Assembly: GCA_021298235.1 (NCBI GenBank)
Contig: JAJTDX010000013.1
Span: forward strand, 1-46,068
Direction: 5' to 3'
Source of the DNA: Cryomorphaceae bacterium
Lineage (GTDB): Bacteria; Bacteroidota; Bacteroidia; Flavobacteriales; Crocinitomicaceae
Length of the DNA: 46,068 bases
In this document: one piece after another, positions 27,251-36,377 of the stretch
How the letters are laid out: every line of letters begins with the position of its first letter
Position numbering within the stretch: the stretch's first letter is position 1
Made by a program: the position numbers and the translations under genes
The notes under the pieces: generated by a model
The model's database searches: none
What the model was told of the DNA's origin: nothing
Seen by the model: the letters and a program-made list of their open reading frames with translations, nothing else

Positions 27251-30200
27251 ATGAAAAGTATTTTATTCGCACTTGCAACATGTTTTGCAAGTCTTTCGTT
27301 TGCTCAGCTGTCAAAGACTGGCTGGAGTGCAGAATACACAAAAAGCAAGTCATTTATAGAGAATAAAGGTCAGTTTGATGAATTTTCAAACACGAATACC
27401 GGAGCTATTGAATATGCAGTAGATTTCGGTGCGACACGAATTTTCTTTGGCAAGAATGGAATCAGTTATTCCTTTCTTGAGGCAACAAAAATCCCAAAAG
27501 AAGAGCGGGACGAGCTTCGTAAAAAGATGGAATCCTTTCCTGCCGAGCATCGGAAATACGAAAAGTTAATTGGAAAATTTCTATTCAAATCGGATGTCGT
27601 AAATATGACCTGGTCGAACGCTTCCGACGAAGTCGAAATATCTGGAGAACTTGAAACAAGCGACTATCACAATTACAGTTACAAGAAAGCAGGCACTGCC
27701 AATTCAGTTACTAAAGCGCGTGGATTCAAAAAATTAGTGTACCGAAATATCTATCCGAAAATTGATATTGAATACATTGTTCATCCGGAAATTGGAATCA
27801 AATATTCATTCATCGTACATCCGGGTGGGGATCCCTCGCAAATAAAGATGATCTATGACCGTTCTGTCTCACTTTTAGATGGAAAGCTTAAAATTCCGAC
27901 CCAATTTGGCGAAATCACTGATCATGAACCCTATACCTTTTACGAGCACGATCAAAATTTCATCATAGGATCGAGATTTACTCAAAGCGGCAATCTAATC
28001 GGACTTTCTGTAAACACGTATGACAAATCAAAAACGATCGTGATTGACCCTTGGACTCAGACCCCTGCGTTTAACACCAACTGGGATGTGGTTTGGGAAT
28101 GTGAGCGCGATGGTGCCGGAAATGTATTCATACTTGGAGGAATTTCCCCAATGCAGATTCTTAAATACAATCCTACAGGCACATTGCAATGGACCTATAG
28201 TACTCCATACGATACTGCTGATGTCTGGCTTGGAACCTTTGCCGTTGACAATGCAGGAAATTCATATGTGACGGCCGGCTCCGAGGCTCAGATCCAAAAA
28301 GTCAGCAGTGCGGGAGCCCTTGTTTGGAACAATCCTTCACCTGGAGGAATTTTCACTCTCACAGAGTTTTGGAACATTGCCTTCAACTGTGACCAGACCC
28401 GCCTCATTATTGGAGGAACTGGGGGGAATTTATTTTCAGGCCTTACGCCATTGCCTGTTCCGTATGTATATGATGTGAATATGTCCAATGGAAATATCCT
28501 ATCCAGCCAGGAAGTTACCGGAGCGGGATCCTTAGGATTTCCTCCAAATACCCCTGAGGTTAGAGCTATCATTGCTACCAAGAATAATAAATATTATTAC
28601 CTAACCCATGATTCAATCGGGTATATCAATGATGATCTTTCCCTTTGTCCGGGTGCTACAGGTCCATTCAGGACGAACAATTCATACGCGATGTCATATA
28701 AATGCGAAGACTTCAGGTATGATAACTCCGGCATCGAAGCGATTGGATATTATGGTGGCTTCGTCTTTGTAAATCGCGGAAACAGACTCGATAAAAGAGA
28801 TTTTAATACAGGAGCGATCCTACAATCTGTTACCATACCAGGCGGAGGTTGGACTACAACCTTGGGTCAAAATGCAACACAAAACAGCGGTATTTCGATT
28901 GACGATTGCGGAAACATCTTTGTAGGATCAAAAACTGGAGTTTACAAATTTGATCAATCATTGACTCAGCTTGCATTTTATCCAACCAGCTTTTTTGTGT
29001 ATGATGTGGAAGTTAATACCAATGGGGAAGTGATTGCCTGCGGAGGAACAGGAAACAGTAACTCAACAACGAGAAGTGGTGGAGTGCAGACTTTTGCAGC
29101 TTCGGCCTGTGCACCACAGGCCTTTACTTGTTGTGATGCCAGCGTATGTCCCCCAAATGAATTGTGTACATCTGACGCGCCTATCACCCTAACCCCTGCA
29201 ACACCAGGCGGAACATGGTCAGGACCAGGTGTGAACGCTTCGGGGGTATTTAATCCAGCCACCGCTGGTTCGGGTACTCATACAATTACCTACACGCTTC
29301 CATGTGGAAGTGAGTCCTTCACCATAACCGTGAACACATGCGCAACACTTAATGTTTGTGAGGAGACAAACGGAACACTCACCGTTTCAAATGGAACCGG
29401 GCCCTACACATGGGAAAACTGGGTGCCAGCCTCATCTACACCAATCACTACTCAAACACAATGCGAAAGTTGTGGCTATACGTGGTTCTTCGGTACGTGT
29501 ATAGATGGTGCTTTTCCTGTGACAACATGCAATACGCCTGCAGGATGGGCCACTATTGGAACAGGAACCAACATCACACCTTCTGGAGGCTGGACACAGA
29601 TTCAGGTAACTGACAGTCAAGGAAATACAATTGTAGTGGATCCGTCAACACTGATTCAATGTGGAGCTGACCCATGTGCCAGCGTAACAATCTCCGTGAA
29701 CATTGTGCCTACGAATGCTTCCTGTTTCGGTGGAGCAAATGGTTCGGCTACAGCATCGGCAAGTGGAGCAACCGGTAATTTCACATACTCGTGGAGCCCT
29801 TCCGGAGCAGGAGCGAGCATTACGAACCTTAGTGCAGGCACCTACACGGTTACAGCAACAAGTCAAAATGGGTGTACAGGCACTGCCTCTGTAACCATTA
29901 CACAACCTTCTTCGGGAATCAGTGTCACTACCTCCTCCACCCCAACCAACTGTGGACAGAGCACGGGCACAGCAACGGCAAATGCCTCAGGAGGTTCAGG
30001 AATGTTGAATTATAGTTGGTCACCAACTGGTGGTTCGGCTTCAACGGCAACAAACCTTAATTCAGGAACATATACTGTAACAGTAACCGATGCAAACAGT
30101 TGTTCAGCCAGTGCTACAGTGACTGTCTCTGCTCTTGGAGGTCCGACCCTAAGCCTTACCTCTTCTCAGAATGTAACGTGTAATGGTGGAACAGACGGAG

Positions 30201-31573
30201 CTGCAACGGTAAGCGGCTCCGGCGGCAGCGGTACGTTGATTTATACCTGGACACCAGTAGGATTGAATGGGGCAACACAAAATTCACTATCCGCTGGTAC
30301 ATACACCGTAAGTGTATCTGATCAGAACAACTGTTCCAACAGCATTCAGGTTACTGTAAATGAGCCACCTGCAATTCAGGTTACTGCCGGAACCATTACC
30401 CCCGCGAACTGTGGTGTAAGCGACGGTGCAGCCAGTGTCAATGCCTCTGGTGGAACTGGTACCCTTAGCTATGTTTGGTCACCAACAGGTGGAAATACCT
30501 CCTCTGCCATAAATATTCCGGGTGGTTCTTACACGGTTACAGTTACTGACCAAAGTCTGTGCACTTCTACTCTGGGTGTTGTAGTTAACACAATTGGAGG
30601 TCCCACCGTAACCTTAAACAATCAAACGAATGTGAGTTGTTTTGGAGGATCAGACGGTTCAGCAAGTGTAACTGCGAGCGGAGGAACAGCACCATACGTG
30701 TATGCTTGGTCTCCATCAGGAGGAACTGCAGCGAGTGCCTCAGGACTTACCGCCGGTACGTACTCTGTTGCTGTCACAGATGATTTAGGATGTATTGGCT
30801 CTGCGACCGTTACCATTACATCGCCCACTGAGCTGACTGCCTCTGCAAATACAACGGCTGCAGATTGCGGAAGTTCCAATGGCTCGATTACCTTGAATAC
30901 ATCAGGAGGAACAGCTCCGTACTCATACAGCTGGGCTCCAAGTGGAGGAAACGCATCTACGGCGAGTGGACTTGCACCCGGTACCTATACGGCAACAATC
31001 ACGGATGCCTTGGGGTGTCAGACCACCACCTCCAGCAACATCGTAACGATAGGCAATCTTGATATCACGGCCTCGCCAGACTTGAGTGTGATTGACCAAG
31101 GAGATACTGTGGTTCTAACAGTATCAGGGGCAACAAGCTATAGCTGGTCACCAAGCTCAGGGTTGAGTTGTACAAATTGTTCCTCGCCAACTGCATCACC
31201 GGCACAAACAACGACCTATCTGGTTACCGGTTCAGATGGAAGTGGATGTACAGGTACAGCAACTGTTACCATTGTCGTCAATGAAATTTGCGGTGACCTT
31301 TATGTTCCAACCGTATTTGCTCCAAATAGTTCAAGTGGAAATCCTGAAAATGAAAAATTGTGTGTCTACGGCAACTGTATATCGTCGCTCAGCTACAGTG
31401 TATTTGACCGTTGGGGGAATAAAGTATTCGAAACAAGTGATGCAGGATTATGTTGGGATGGCACGTTCAAGGGTAAAGAATTGAATGCGGGAGTATTTGC
31501 CTATAAGCTAATTGTGACACTCAACAACGGAGACTATATAGAACAATCAGGCAACGTGACACTTATTCGTTAA
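27251..31573 (+). CDS. Very large SprB-repeat surface protein with T9SS type B sorting domain
   Basis: 1440 residues. Signal peptide MKSILFALATCFASLSFAQ. Residues about 35-260 form the DUF7948-like domain (SFIENKGQFD; RNIYPKIDIEYIVHPE; KYSFIVHPGGDPSQ; IPTQFGEITDHEP). A propeller-like region follows (about 265-620). An Ig-like unit begins at PPNELCTSDAPI. From about residue 815 to 1270 there are six SprB-type repeats of 70-80 residues with the pattern C-G-G-x-D-G-S-A, SGG-TAPY, YSWSP, GTYTVTVTD and a closing Cys. The end (YVPTVFAPNSSSGN, VFDRWGNKVFE, CWDGTFKGKEL, SGNVTLIR) is a type B sorting domain. SprB of Flavobacterium is a motility adhesin with such repeats; here an adhesive surface role is inferred. 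The PorP/SprF gene lies 18 nt downstream. Confidence 0.94.
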   Translation: MKSILFALATCFASLSFAQLSKTGWSAEYTKSKSFIENKGQFDEFSNTNTGAIEYAVDFGATRIFFGKNGISYSFLEATKIPKEERDELRKKMESFPAEHRKYEKLIGKFLFKSDVVNMTWSNASDEVEISGELETSDYHNYSYKKAGTANSVTKARGFKKLVYRNIYPKIDIEYIVHPEIGIKYSFIVHPGGDPSQIKMIYDRSVSLLDGKLKIPTQFGEITDHEPYTFYEHDQNFIIGSRFTQSGNLIGLSVNTYDKSKTIVIDPWTQTPAFNTNWDVVWECERDGAGNVFILGGISPMQILKYNPTGTLQWTYSTPYDTADVWLGTFAVDNAGNSYVTAGSEAQIQKVSSAGALVWNNPSPGGIFTLTEFWNIAFNCDQTRLIIGGTGGNLFSGLTPLPVPYVYDVNMSNGNILSSQEVTGAGSLGFPPNTPEVRAIIATKNNKYYYLTHDSIGYINDDLSLCPGATGPFRTNNSYAMSYKCEDFRYDNSGIEAIGYYGGFVFVNRGNRLDKRDFNTGAILQSVTIPGGGWTTTLGQNATQNSGISIDDCGNIFVGSKTGVYKFDQSLTQLAFYPTSFFVYDVEVNTNGEVIACGGTGNSNSTTRSGGVQTFAASACAPQAFTCCDASVCPPNELCTSDAPITLTPATPGGTWSGPGVNASGVFNPATAGSGTHTITYTLPCGSESFTITVNTCATLNVCEETNGTLTVSNGTGPYTWENWVPASSTPITTQTQCESCGYTWFFGTCIDGAFPVTTCNTPAGWATIGTGTNITPSGGWTQIQVTDSQGNTIVVDPSTLIQCGADPCASVTISVNIVPTNASCFGGANGSATASASGATGNFTYSWSPSGAGASITNLSAGTYTVTATSQNGCTGTASVTITQPSSGISVTTSSTPTNCGQSTGTATANASGGSGMLNYSWSPTGGSASTATNLNSGTYTVTVTDANSCSASATVTVSALGGPTLSLTSSQNVTCNGGTDGAATVSGSGGSGTLIYTWTPVGLNGATQNSLSAGTYTVSVSDQNNCSNSIQVTVNEPPAIQVTAGTITPANCGVSDGAASVNASGGTGTLSYVWSPTGGNTSSAINIPGGSYTVTVTDQSLCTSTLGVVVNTIGGPTVTLNNQTNVSCFGGSDGSASVTASGGTAPYVYAWSPSGGTAASASGLTAGTYSVAVTDDLGCIGSATVTITSPTELTASANTTAADCGSSNGSITLNTSGGTAPYSYSWAPSGGNASTASGLAPGTYTATITDALGCQTTTSSNIVTIGNLDITASPDLSVIDQGDTVVLTVSGATSYSWSPSSGLSCTNCSSPTASPAQTTTYLVTGSDGSGCTGTATVTIVVNEICGDLYVPTVFAPNSSSGNPENEKLCVYGNCISSLSYSVFDRWGNKVFETSDAGLCWDGTFKGKELNAGVFAYKLIVTLNNGDYIEQSGNVTLIR
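29690..31060 (+). repeat. Six tandem SprB-type repeats inside the 1440-residue protein
   Basis: Protein-level repeats of about 70-80 residues (210-240 bp), each with a GGS/GGT-DGSA start, YSWSP or YAWSP core, and GTYTVTVTD end. Copies are diverged at DNA level, so the array is old, not a recent expansion. Confidence 0.85.
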
Positions 31574-31591
31574 CCAACTTTCTTGAATGCG

Positions 31592-32623
31592 ATGAAAAAT
31601 TTTCTTCTCTCAATTTTTATTCTTGTGTGCTGTATGGAGTTGAATGCACAGGACGTCCATTTCTCTCATGCAGAATTTTCTCCTTTGACCCTAAATCCCG
31701 GTTTGGCAGGTGCTTTATCCCCATTTCAAGGTATTGTGAACTACCGCAGTCAGTGGCGCAGTGTAGCTTCTCCGTACAAAACAATTGCTGCTTCCTTCGA
31801 TGCACGTTTTAATGAAAAAAAACGTGACCGAAAGGGAATCATAGCGGGAGGGTTAAATTTTTTCAATGATCAAGCAGGAGATTTGAAGGTTGTTTCCAAC
31901 AATGTACATCTTAATCTTGCCTATCACCTCATCCTGAATCGAAATAGCACACTTGGGTTAGGAATTACTACCGGTTACGGGCAACGCTCTATCAATCCTA
32001 ATGCAGGTCGATGGGGATCACAATACGTGAATGGTAGTTTTGATGCTACTGCTATTCCAAACCTCGATTTTCTGAACACTTCAAGCTTTTCCTTTTTGGA
32101 TGCAGGAACGGGGATGGTCTACACCTACTCTAAAAATGCAGGGTATATGACCCAAAACAATCAATTGTCTGTAAATGCGGGAGTAGCAGCGTATCATTTG
32201 AACAAGCCAACGTATTCGTTTACCGGCAACAGCAGTGAGAAATTATATGTGCGTTATTCGGCATTCGTGAATGCAACCATTGGGATACAAAATACCCGTG
32301 GATCCTTTTTACCGGGAATCTATTACCAACGGCAGGCTACCCAACAAGAATTTCTATTTGGAACACACTACAAATATCTATTAAACGAAGGTTCCTCATA
32401 TACCGGTTTTACAAGACCAATGGCGCTTTATATAGGTTTATTCAACCGTTTTAGGGATGCGTTAGTCGGAAAGATCATGTTCGAATATGACTGTTATTCT
32501 GCTGGATTTGCATACGACATAAACCTATCCGGTTTGAGGGCCGTTTCCAACGCTAAAGGCGGCTTTGAGCTCTTCCTTCGCTACAATTTCAGTGACGGTG
32601 GAGGATTCAGGTCAAGGATTTAA
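31592..32623 (+). CDS. PorP/SprF-family T9SS outer-membrane protein
   Basis: 343 residues from the ATG at 31592 (MKNFLLSIFILVCCMELNAQ signal peptide); a TTG 9 nt upstream is less likely. The mature start, DVHFSHAEFSPLTLNPGLAG, is the PorP/SprF signature (QDxxFSQ...P...NPA.AG), followed by NYRSQWRSVASPYKT and a series of amphipathic strands ending SGLRAVSNAKGGFELFLRYNF. The family forms a 14-stranded barrel. In Flavobacterium, SprF is needed to deliver SprB, and type B cargo genes are often followed by their own SprF-like gene. The 18-nt gap to the SprB-repeat cargo therefore marks this as its likely secretion or anchoring partner. A strong terminator follows at 32644-32676. Confidence 0.95.
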   Translation: MKNFLLSIFILVCCMELNAQDVHFSHAEFSPLTLNPGLAGALSPFQGIVNYRSQWRSVASPYKTIAASFDARFNEKKRDRKGIIAGGLNFFNDQAGDLKVVSNNVHLNLAYHLILNRNSTLGLGITTGYGQRSINPNAGRWGSQYVNGSFDATAIPNLDFLNTSSFSFLDAGTGMVYTYSKNAGYMTQNNQLSVNAGVAAYHLNKPTYSFTGNSSEKLYVRYSAFVNATIGIQNTRGSFLPGIYYQRQATQQEFLFGTHYKYLLNEGSSYTGFTRPMALYIGLFNRFRDALVGKIMFEYDCYSAGFAYDINLSGLRAVSNAKGGFELFLRYNFSDGGGFRSRI

Positions 32624-32643
32624 AAATAGCTCTACTTGCTATT

Positions 32644-32676
32644 CTGAGGACTGTTTCGGCAGTCCTTAGTTTTTTA
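32644..32676 (+). terminator. Rho-independent terminator of the SprB/SprF-like operon
   Basis: Arms 32644-32653 and 32660-32669 pair over 10 bp with one G-T position and a 6-nt loop, followed by a T-rich tail to 32676. It overlaps the 3' end of the convergent rfaE2 gene. Confidence 0.85.
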
Positions 32677-33181
32677 TTCTCTTTACAATGGCAGTGGTAG
32701 AAAATCCCTCTACCAAAGAAACTGTTTTCACCTCCCCTCCATAACTTCTAACTAAATCAGAACCTACAATGTATTTTGAGGAATTCGGATCCCGCTCATT
32801 TGCATCATAATCTGCTCCTTTCACAAGAATATCAGGACGAATTTGGGAAATGATAGTAAGGGGAGTGTCTTCCTCAAAAATCACGATCAGGTCGATAAAA
32901 CCCAACGCTCCCAATACTAAAGATCTCGATTCCTCATCATTTATCGGGCGATCCTCTCCTTTCCCCTGTCTTTTAACTGAAGCATCCGAATTCAACCCCA
33001 GTACCAGTTTGGTTCCAAAATCAGCTGCATGAGCGAGATACGTGACATGTCCCCGATGAAGAATGTCAAAACAACCATTCGTGAAAACCACCTTATTACC
33101 CTCTGTTTTCCACTTTTCAAGTGTTGCTTTGGCAACCTCAATTGAAACAAGTTTATTCACAATTCCATCAAGTGTATTCAT
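32666..33181 (-). CDS. rfaE2: D-glycero-beta-D-manno-heptose 1-phosphate adenylyltransferase
   Basis: Transfers AMP to heptose 1-phosphate to make ADP-heptose for the LPS core (the HldE C-terminal activity as a separate protein). The ATG at 33181 gives 171 residues and is preferred over an in-frame non-ATG start at 33229. The nucleotidyltransferase motif FTNGCFDILHRGHVTYL has HRGH at residues 42-45, and the C-terminal part includes the conserved LVKGADY and SSKYIVGSDLV stretch. The N-terminal kinase domain (HldE/RfaE1) is not present and no separate kinase gene is nearby. The start overlaps the preceding membrane-protein gene by 14 nt. Last gene of the panC-panD operon. Confidence 0.93.
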   Translation of the reverse strand: MNTLDGIVNKLVSIEVAKATLEKWKTEGNKVVFTNGCFDILHRGHVTYLAHAADFGTKLVLGLNSDASVKRQGKGEDRPINDEESRSLVLGALGFIDLIVIFEEDTPLTIISQIRPDILVKGADYDANERDPNSSKYIVGSDLVRSYGGEVKTVSLVEGFSTTAIVKRIKN

Positions 33182-34196
33182 TTTCCTGCGTGTAATTTTT
33201 TGGCAACAAGACGAGGGAGAGGAGTCCAAGTGCGATCATTAAAACCGTTTGTGTTGCCCATATCAACATTCCCAATGCGTTACCGATTGCAAGCGCATTG
33301 TCGCCCTGTTCATCCTGAATGTAAAACGTGACCACCAAACCGACTAGCAAGGGATACGTACCAATTCCACCGTTGGTGAGTGTGATTCCCAATGAACCCG
33401 CAATAAATGCAAACATCATCCCTTCCATGGGAACATTCCACGTTTCCTCCAAGGAGTAGAATGGCATGATGAACATAATGATATAACAGAACCATATGAT
33501 TAAAGAGTGGAACATATAGCTCCAAGGATTTTTGCATTTGAAAATTGACCACACACCTGTCAACACGTCCTTAATGAAACCAGACAGCTTCTTTCTGAAT
33601 CCAGGTTTGAAGATGAACAGGTAAACAAATACAATACCTATGCAAATAATGATACCATACAAGACGCCGGTCCAGCTCCACCAGGAATTCTGAACAGCTT
33701 CATTTCCCGAAAATTCTGTCTCGATACGACGCTTGAGCTCAAGAAAATCATTCATCCCCATAAGGGCCGTCAATACGGTTACGACGAGTAGCATAATCAG
33801 GTCGATGGCCCGTTCGGCGATGACAGTTCCAAAAGAATTGGAAAACGGCACTCCATCCGAGCGATAAAGCATTGCTGAACGAGACGCCTCCCCTGCACGA
33901 GGTATAGTAAGATTCACAATGTACCCTATCATAATGGCATGGTAACGATTCCAAAAGCTCGTGGTGTATCCCATTGGTTCGAGTACTAACCCCCATCGCC
34001 AGGCTCTCGACAGGTACGCAATAAATCCCAGAACGAGAGACAGAATTATCCAAAAATAATTGGCTTCATACAGTGCATTGTAAAAAAGGTCGAGGGCTTT
34101 TTTATCCATGCTGGCGAAAAAGTACCAGATCAGGTAAACACCAAGAAGAAGAGGGAGTACCGTTTTGACCAGCGTTAGAATGGTCTTTCTGAGCAT
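33168..34196 (-). CDS. Flippase-like integral membrane protein (LPG synthase TM / UPF0104 family)
   Basis: 342 residues with about eight hydrophobic segments, for example LPLLLGVYLIWYFFASM, FWIILSLVLGFIAYLSRAWRW, DLIMLLVVTVLTALMG, YGIIICIGIVFVYLFIF and AIGNALGMLIWATQTVLMIAL. The SRAWRWGLVLEPMG and NLTIPRAGEASRSAMLYR blocks and the GSLGITLTNGGIGTYPLLV segment are typical of the family that contains the membrane part of MprF. The soluble aminoacyl-transfer domain of MprF is absent, so the substrate is unknown; a lipid or glycolipid transport role is inferred. The ATG shares one base with the panD stop (TGATG) and the end overlaps rfaE2, so all are coupled. Confidence 0.88.
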   Translation of the reverse strand: MLRKTILTLVKTVLPLLLGVYLIWYFFASMDKKALDLFYNALYEANYFWIILSLVLGFIAYLSRAWRWGLVLEPMGYTTSFWNRYHAIMIGYIVNLTIPRAGEASRSAMLYRSDGVPFSNSFGTVIAERAIDLIMLLVVTVLTALMGMNDFLELKRRIETEFSGNEAVQNSWWSWTGVLYGIIICIGIVFVYLFIFKPGFRKKLSGFIKDVLTGVWSIFKCKNPWSYMFHSLIIWFCYIIMFIMPFYSLEETWNVPMEGMMFAFIAGSLGITLTNGGIGTYPLLVGLVVTFYIQDEQGDNALAIGNALGMLIWATQTVLMIALGLLSLVLLPKNYTQENEYT

Positions 34197-34546
34197 CAGT
34201 CGATTAGGTTGGTTGTCTCATCCGGAAAGACCAGGCTCGGTTTAAAGGATTTGGCTTCCTCGAAGTCCATGTACCCATACCCGATGACGATAATAATATC
34301 ATTGACAGCTACCCTTCGAGCAGCGGGGCCATTCAAACAAATTGTTCCGGAACGACGCTCTCCTTTGATAACATAGGTTTCAAAACGTTCGCCATTGTTG
34401 ATGTTAACAATCTGAACACGCTCACCTTCAATTAGATTGGATGCATTCATCAAGTCCTCATCGATAGTTATACTGCCAATGTAATTCAGGTCAGCTTGGG
34501 TAACCCTGACGCGGTGAATTTTTGATTTAACGACCTGTATGAGCAT
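34196..34546 (-). CDS. panD: Aspartate 1-decarboxylase proenzyme
   Basis: Makes beta-alanine for pantothenate (coenzyme A) synthesis. The 116 residues match the family. Self-cleavage should occur between Gly24 and Ser25 in [12 protein letters not shown], giving the pyruvoyl cofactor on Ser25. The conserved Tyr-Ile-Gly-Ser, [21 protein letters not shown], and [12 protein letters not shown] (binding and catalytic loop) are all seen. It lies 50 nt downstream of panC, so both steps of pantothenate formation are joined in one operon. Confidence 0.97.
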   Translation of the reverse strand: MLIQVVKSKIHRVRVTQADLNYIGSITIDEDLMNASNLIEGERVQIVNINNGERFETYVIKGERRSGTICLNGPAARRVAVNDIIIVIGYGYMDFEEAKSFKPSLVFPDETTNLID

Positions 34547-34596
34547 AGTTCACTTAATTCCCGACAAAAGTAAATGAATTTTCTTTGTGGCGAATT

Positions 34597-35445
34597 CTAA
34601 ATAGTCATATTGTCTATTAAACGCACTTCGCCACAAAAGGCTGCAATACAACATGCTGAATTCTCATTCCAGCTATCCGACAATAGCTCGAACGTATTTT
34701 CATCGACGATTTCAAGATATTCAAGCTGGAGATTTCCTGATTCAAAAAATGCAACAGCTAGCTTTCTCACTTCTGAAGGAAGGTGAATTGACCTCCATTC
34801 TTTGACCTTTTCAAGTGTTTCAAAAAGGATAAGGGCATCCACTTTTTGCACTTCCGTCAATCTAAGATTTCGGCTGCTCATAGCCAATCCATTGAACTCA
34901 CGTTTTGTTTCACAAGCGACAATCTCTATGGGAAGTTGAAAATGAGCTGACATACGTCTGATGACAGCCAATTGCTGAAGGTCTTTTCTTCCAAAATATG
35001 CTCGATCCGGTTCAACAATGCGCAAAAGATTGTGAACTACATGCGCCACTCCCTGGAAATGTCCAGGACGAAATTTCCCCTCAAGCACTTTATCCAATGG
35101 ATGGAGATCAGGAACTTCGAATAGTTCATTCGCTGGATAAATCTCACTTTGTTCCGGTGCGAAAAGGTTACATTCAAAAGGCAAACCAGACAGCAACTCT
35201 ACATCGCGGTCAAGCATGCGCGGATACTTCTCGAGGTCCTTTTGGTTGTTGAATTGAGTTGGATTAACAAAAATACTCACCACTACACAGTCATTTTCCC
35301 TTGCGGCTCGTATCATAAGCTCAAGATGTCCCTCGTGGAGAGCGCCCATTGTAGGAACAAAACCTATGGAAACGGAGTTAGCCCGAAACGACCCAAGTTC
35401 GTTTCTAAGTGATTCTCTTGTCCTATGAATTCGCGTCAGACCCAT
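34597..35445 (-). CDS. panC: Pantothenate synthetase
   Basis: ATP-dependent ligation of pantoate and beta-alanine. The 282 residues include the nucleotide-binding GFVPTMGALHEGHLEL (His37 and His40 of the HxGH motif), VVSIFVNPTQFN, KFRPGHFQGVAHVV, PDRAYFGRKDLQQLAVIRRM and the KMSKS-like MSSRNLRL. The ATG at 35445 follows a TAGTTTTG box at 35457-35464 with 11 nt between. The gene ends in TAG after a normal C-terminus (RLIDNMTI). First gene of the panC-panD-flippase-rfaE2 operon, divergent from the GT5-like gene. Confidence 0.97.
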   Translation of the reverse strand: MGLTRIHRTRESLRNELGSFRANSVSIGFVPTMGALHEGHLELMIRAARENDCVVVSIFVNPTQFNNQKDLEKYPRMLDRDVELLSGLPFECNLFAPEQSEIYPANELFEVPDLHPLDKVLEGKFRPGHFQGVAHVVHNLLRIVEPDRAYFGRKDLQQLAVIRRMSAHFQLPIEIVACETKREFNGLAMSSRNLRLTEVQKVDALILFETLEKVKEWRSIHLPSEVRKLAVAFFESGNLQLEYLEIVDENTFELLSDSWNENSACCIAAFCGEVRLIDNMTI

Positions 35446-35456
35446 AATTTGTAAGA

Positions 35457-35464
35457 CAAAACTA
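35457..35464 (-). promoter_or_regulatory. -7 promoter box of panC
   Basis: The minus strand reads TAGTTTTG (TAnnTTTG), 11 nt before the panC ATG, giving at most a very short leader. Confidence 0.5.
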
Positions 35465-35495
35465 TTCGTTTATTCATAACCTACGCTTTTTTTTG

Positions 35496-35503
35496 TACTT
35501 TTG
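35496..35503 (+). promoter_or_regulatory. -7 promoter box of the GT5-like / DUF4270 / glmS operon
   Basis: TACTTTTG (TAnnTTTG) lies 33 nt before the ATG at 35537. The -33 element is not clear. Confidence 0.5.
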
Positions 35504-35536
35504 TACTGTTTTTCACAGACGTATCCTTAAACCAGA

Positions 35537-36358
35537 ATGGAGAAAAAGAAAATACTTTTTGTTTCCTCGGAAATTTATCCTTTCCTTCCGAAAACAGAAA
35601 TTTCCAACACCGCACGTAAACTTCCCCAAGGCATTCAAGAATCCGGAAAAGAAATCCGTGTTTTTATGCCTCGTTTTGGGAGTATAAACGAACGACGACA
35701 CCAACTGCATGAAGTGATTCGGCTGTCGGGAATGAATCTGGTCATCAACGATGTGGATCATCCGCTTATCATCAAGGTAGCCTCGATCTCTGCAGCACGA
35801 ATGCAGGTGTATTTCATTGACAATGAAGAATTTTTCAAAAGAAAATACACCATAACAAATGATAAAGGAGCTTATTTCTCTGACAATGACGAACGCGCTA
35901 TGTTTTTCTGTCGTGGCGTATTAGAAACAGTAAAAAAACTTGGTTGGCAACCGGATGTAATCCATTGCCATGGTTGGATGACAGCCCCCATGTCTCTTTA
36001 CGTGAAGAAATTGTACAACAAAGACCCACATTTCTCTGATACTAAAGTTGTTTACAGTCTCTATGACGACGCATTCACCCAAAACTGGGACAATCGGTTC
36101 GTTGATAAACTAACCTTTGACGGATTTGACAAAGAGGTAACAGATCAACTGGAAGAAACCAGCCATGCAAACATTACTCGTGTAGCCATAAAATATTGTG
36201 ACGGGGTTAACGTTGCTAGTGAAACATTGTCGGATGATCTACAAAAGGTCTACAATGAAGCTACTTGCTTGAAGCAGGATTACGTTCCTGAAGAACAGCA
36301 AGCCAAAGTAATGTCTGACTTTTTCGATAAAGTACTTGAAGAGTCTGTGGTTATATAA
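35537..36358 (+). CDS. Single-domain GT5-like (glycogen/starch synthase N-domain) protein
   Basis: 273 residues corresponding only to the N-terminal Rossmann domain of GlgA-type synthases (which are about 470-500). ILFVSSEIYPFLPK matches the start of GlgA, but the ADP-glucose-binding KTGGLADV is replaced by KTEISNTARKLP (residues 19-30). The HCHGWMTAPM block (from about residue 148) has Gly where synthases have Asp in HAHDW. The C-terminal nucleotide-sugar domain is absent. It therefore probably does not make glycogen; a regulatory or binding role is inferred. Database entries in Flavobacteria often call it glycogen synthase (from memory). It is conserved next to panC and upstream of the DUF4270 and glmS genes, which suggests a link to amino-sugar or envelope supply. 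Confidence 0.85.
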   Translation: MEKKKILFVSSEIYPFLPKTEISNTARKLPQGIQESGKEIRVFMPRFGSINERRHQLHEVIRLSGMNLVINDVDHPLIIKVASISAARMQVYFIDNEEFFKRKYTITNDKGAYFSDNDERAMFFCRGVLETVKKLGWQPDVIHCHGWMTAPMSLYVKKLYNKDPHFSDTKVVYSLYDDAFTQNWDNRFVDKLTFDGFDKEVTDQLEETSHANITRVAIKYCDGVNVASETLSDDLQKVYNEATCLKQDYVPEEQQAKVMSDFFDKVLEESVVI

Positions 36359-36377
36359 GAACGGTTCTAGACAGAAT

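Noticed and set aside
29690..31060. Regular spacing resembling a CRISPR or satellite array
   Set aside because: The periodicity is that of coding SprB-type repeats of 70-80 residues; the DNA copies are diverged and in one open frame.
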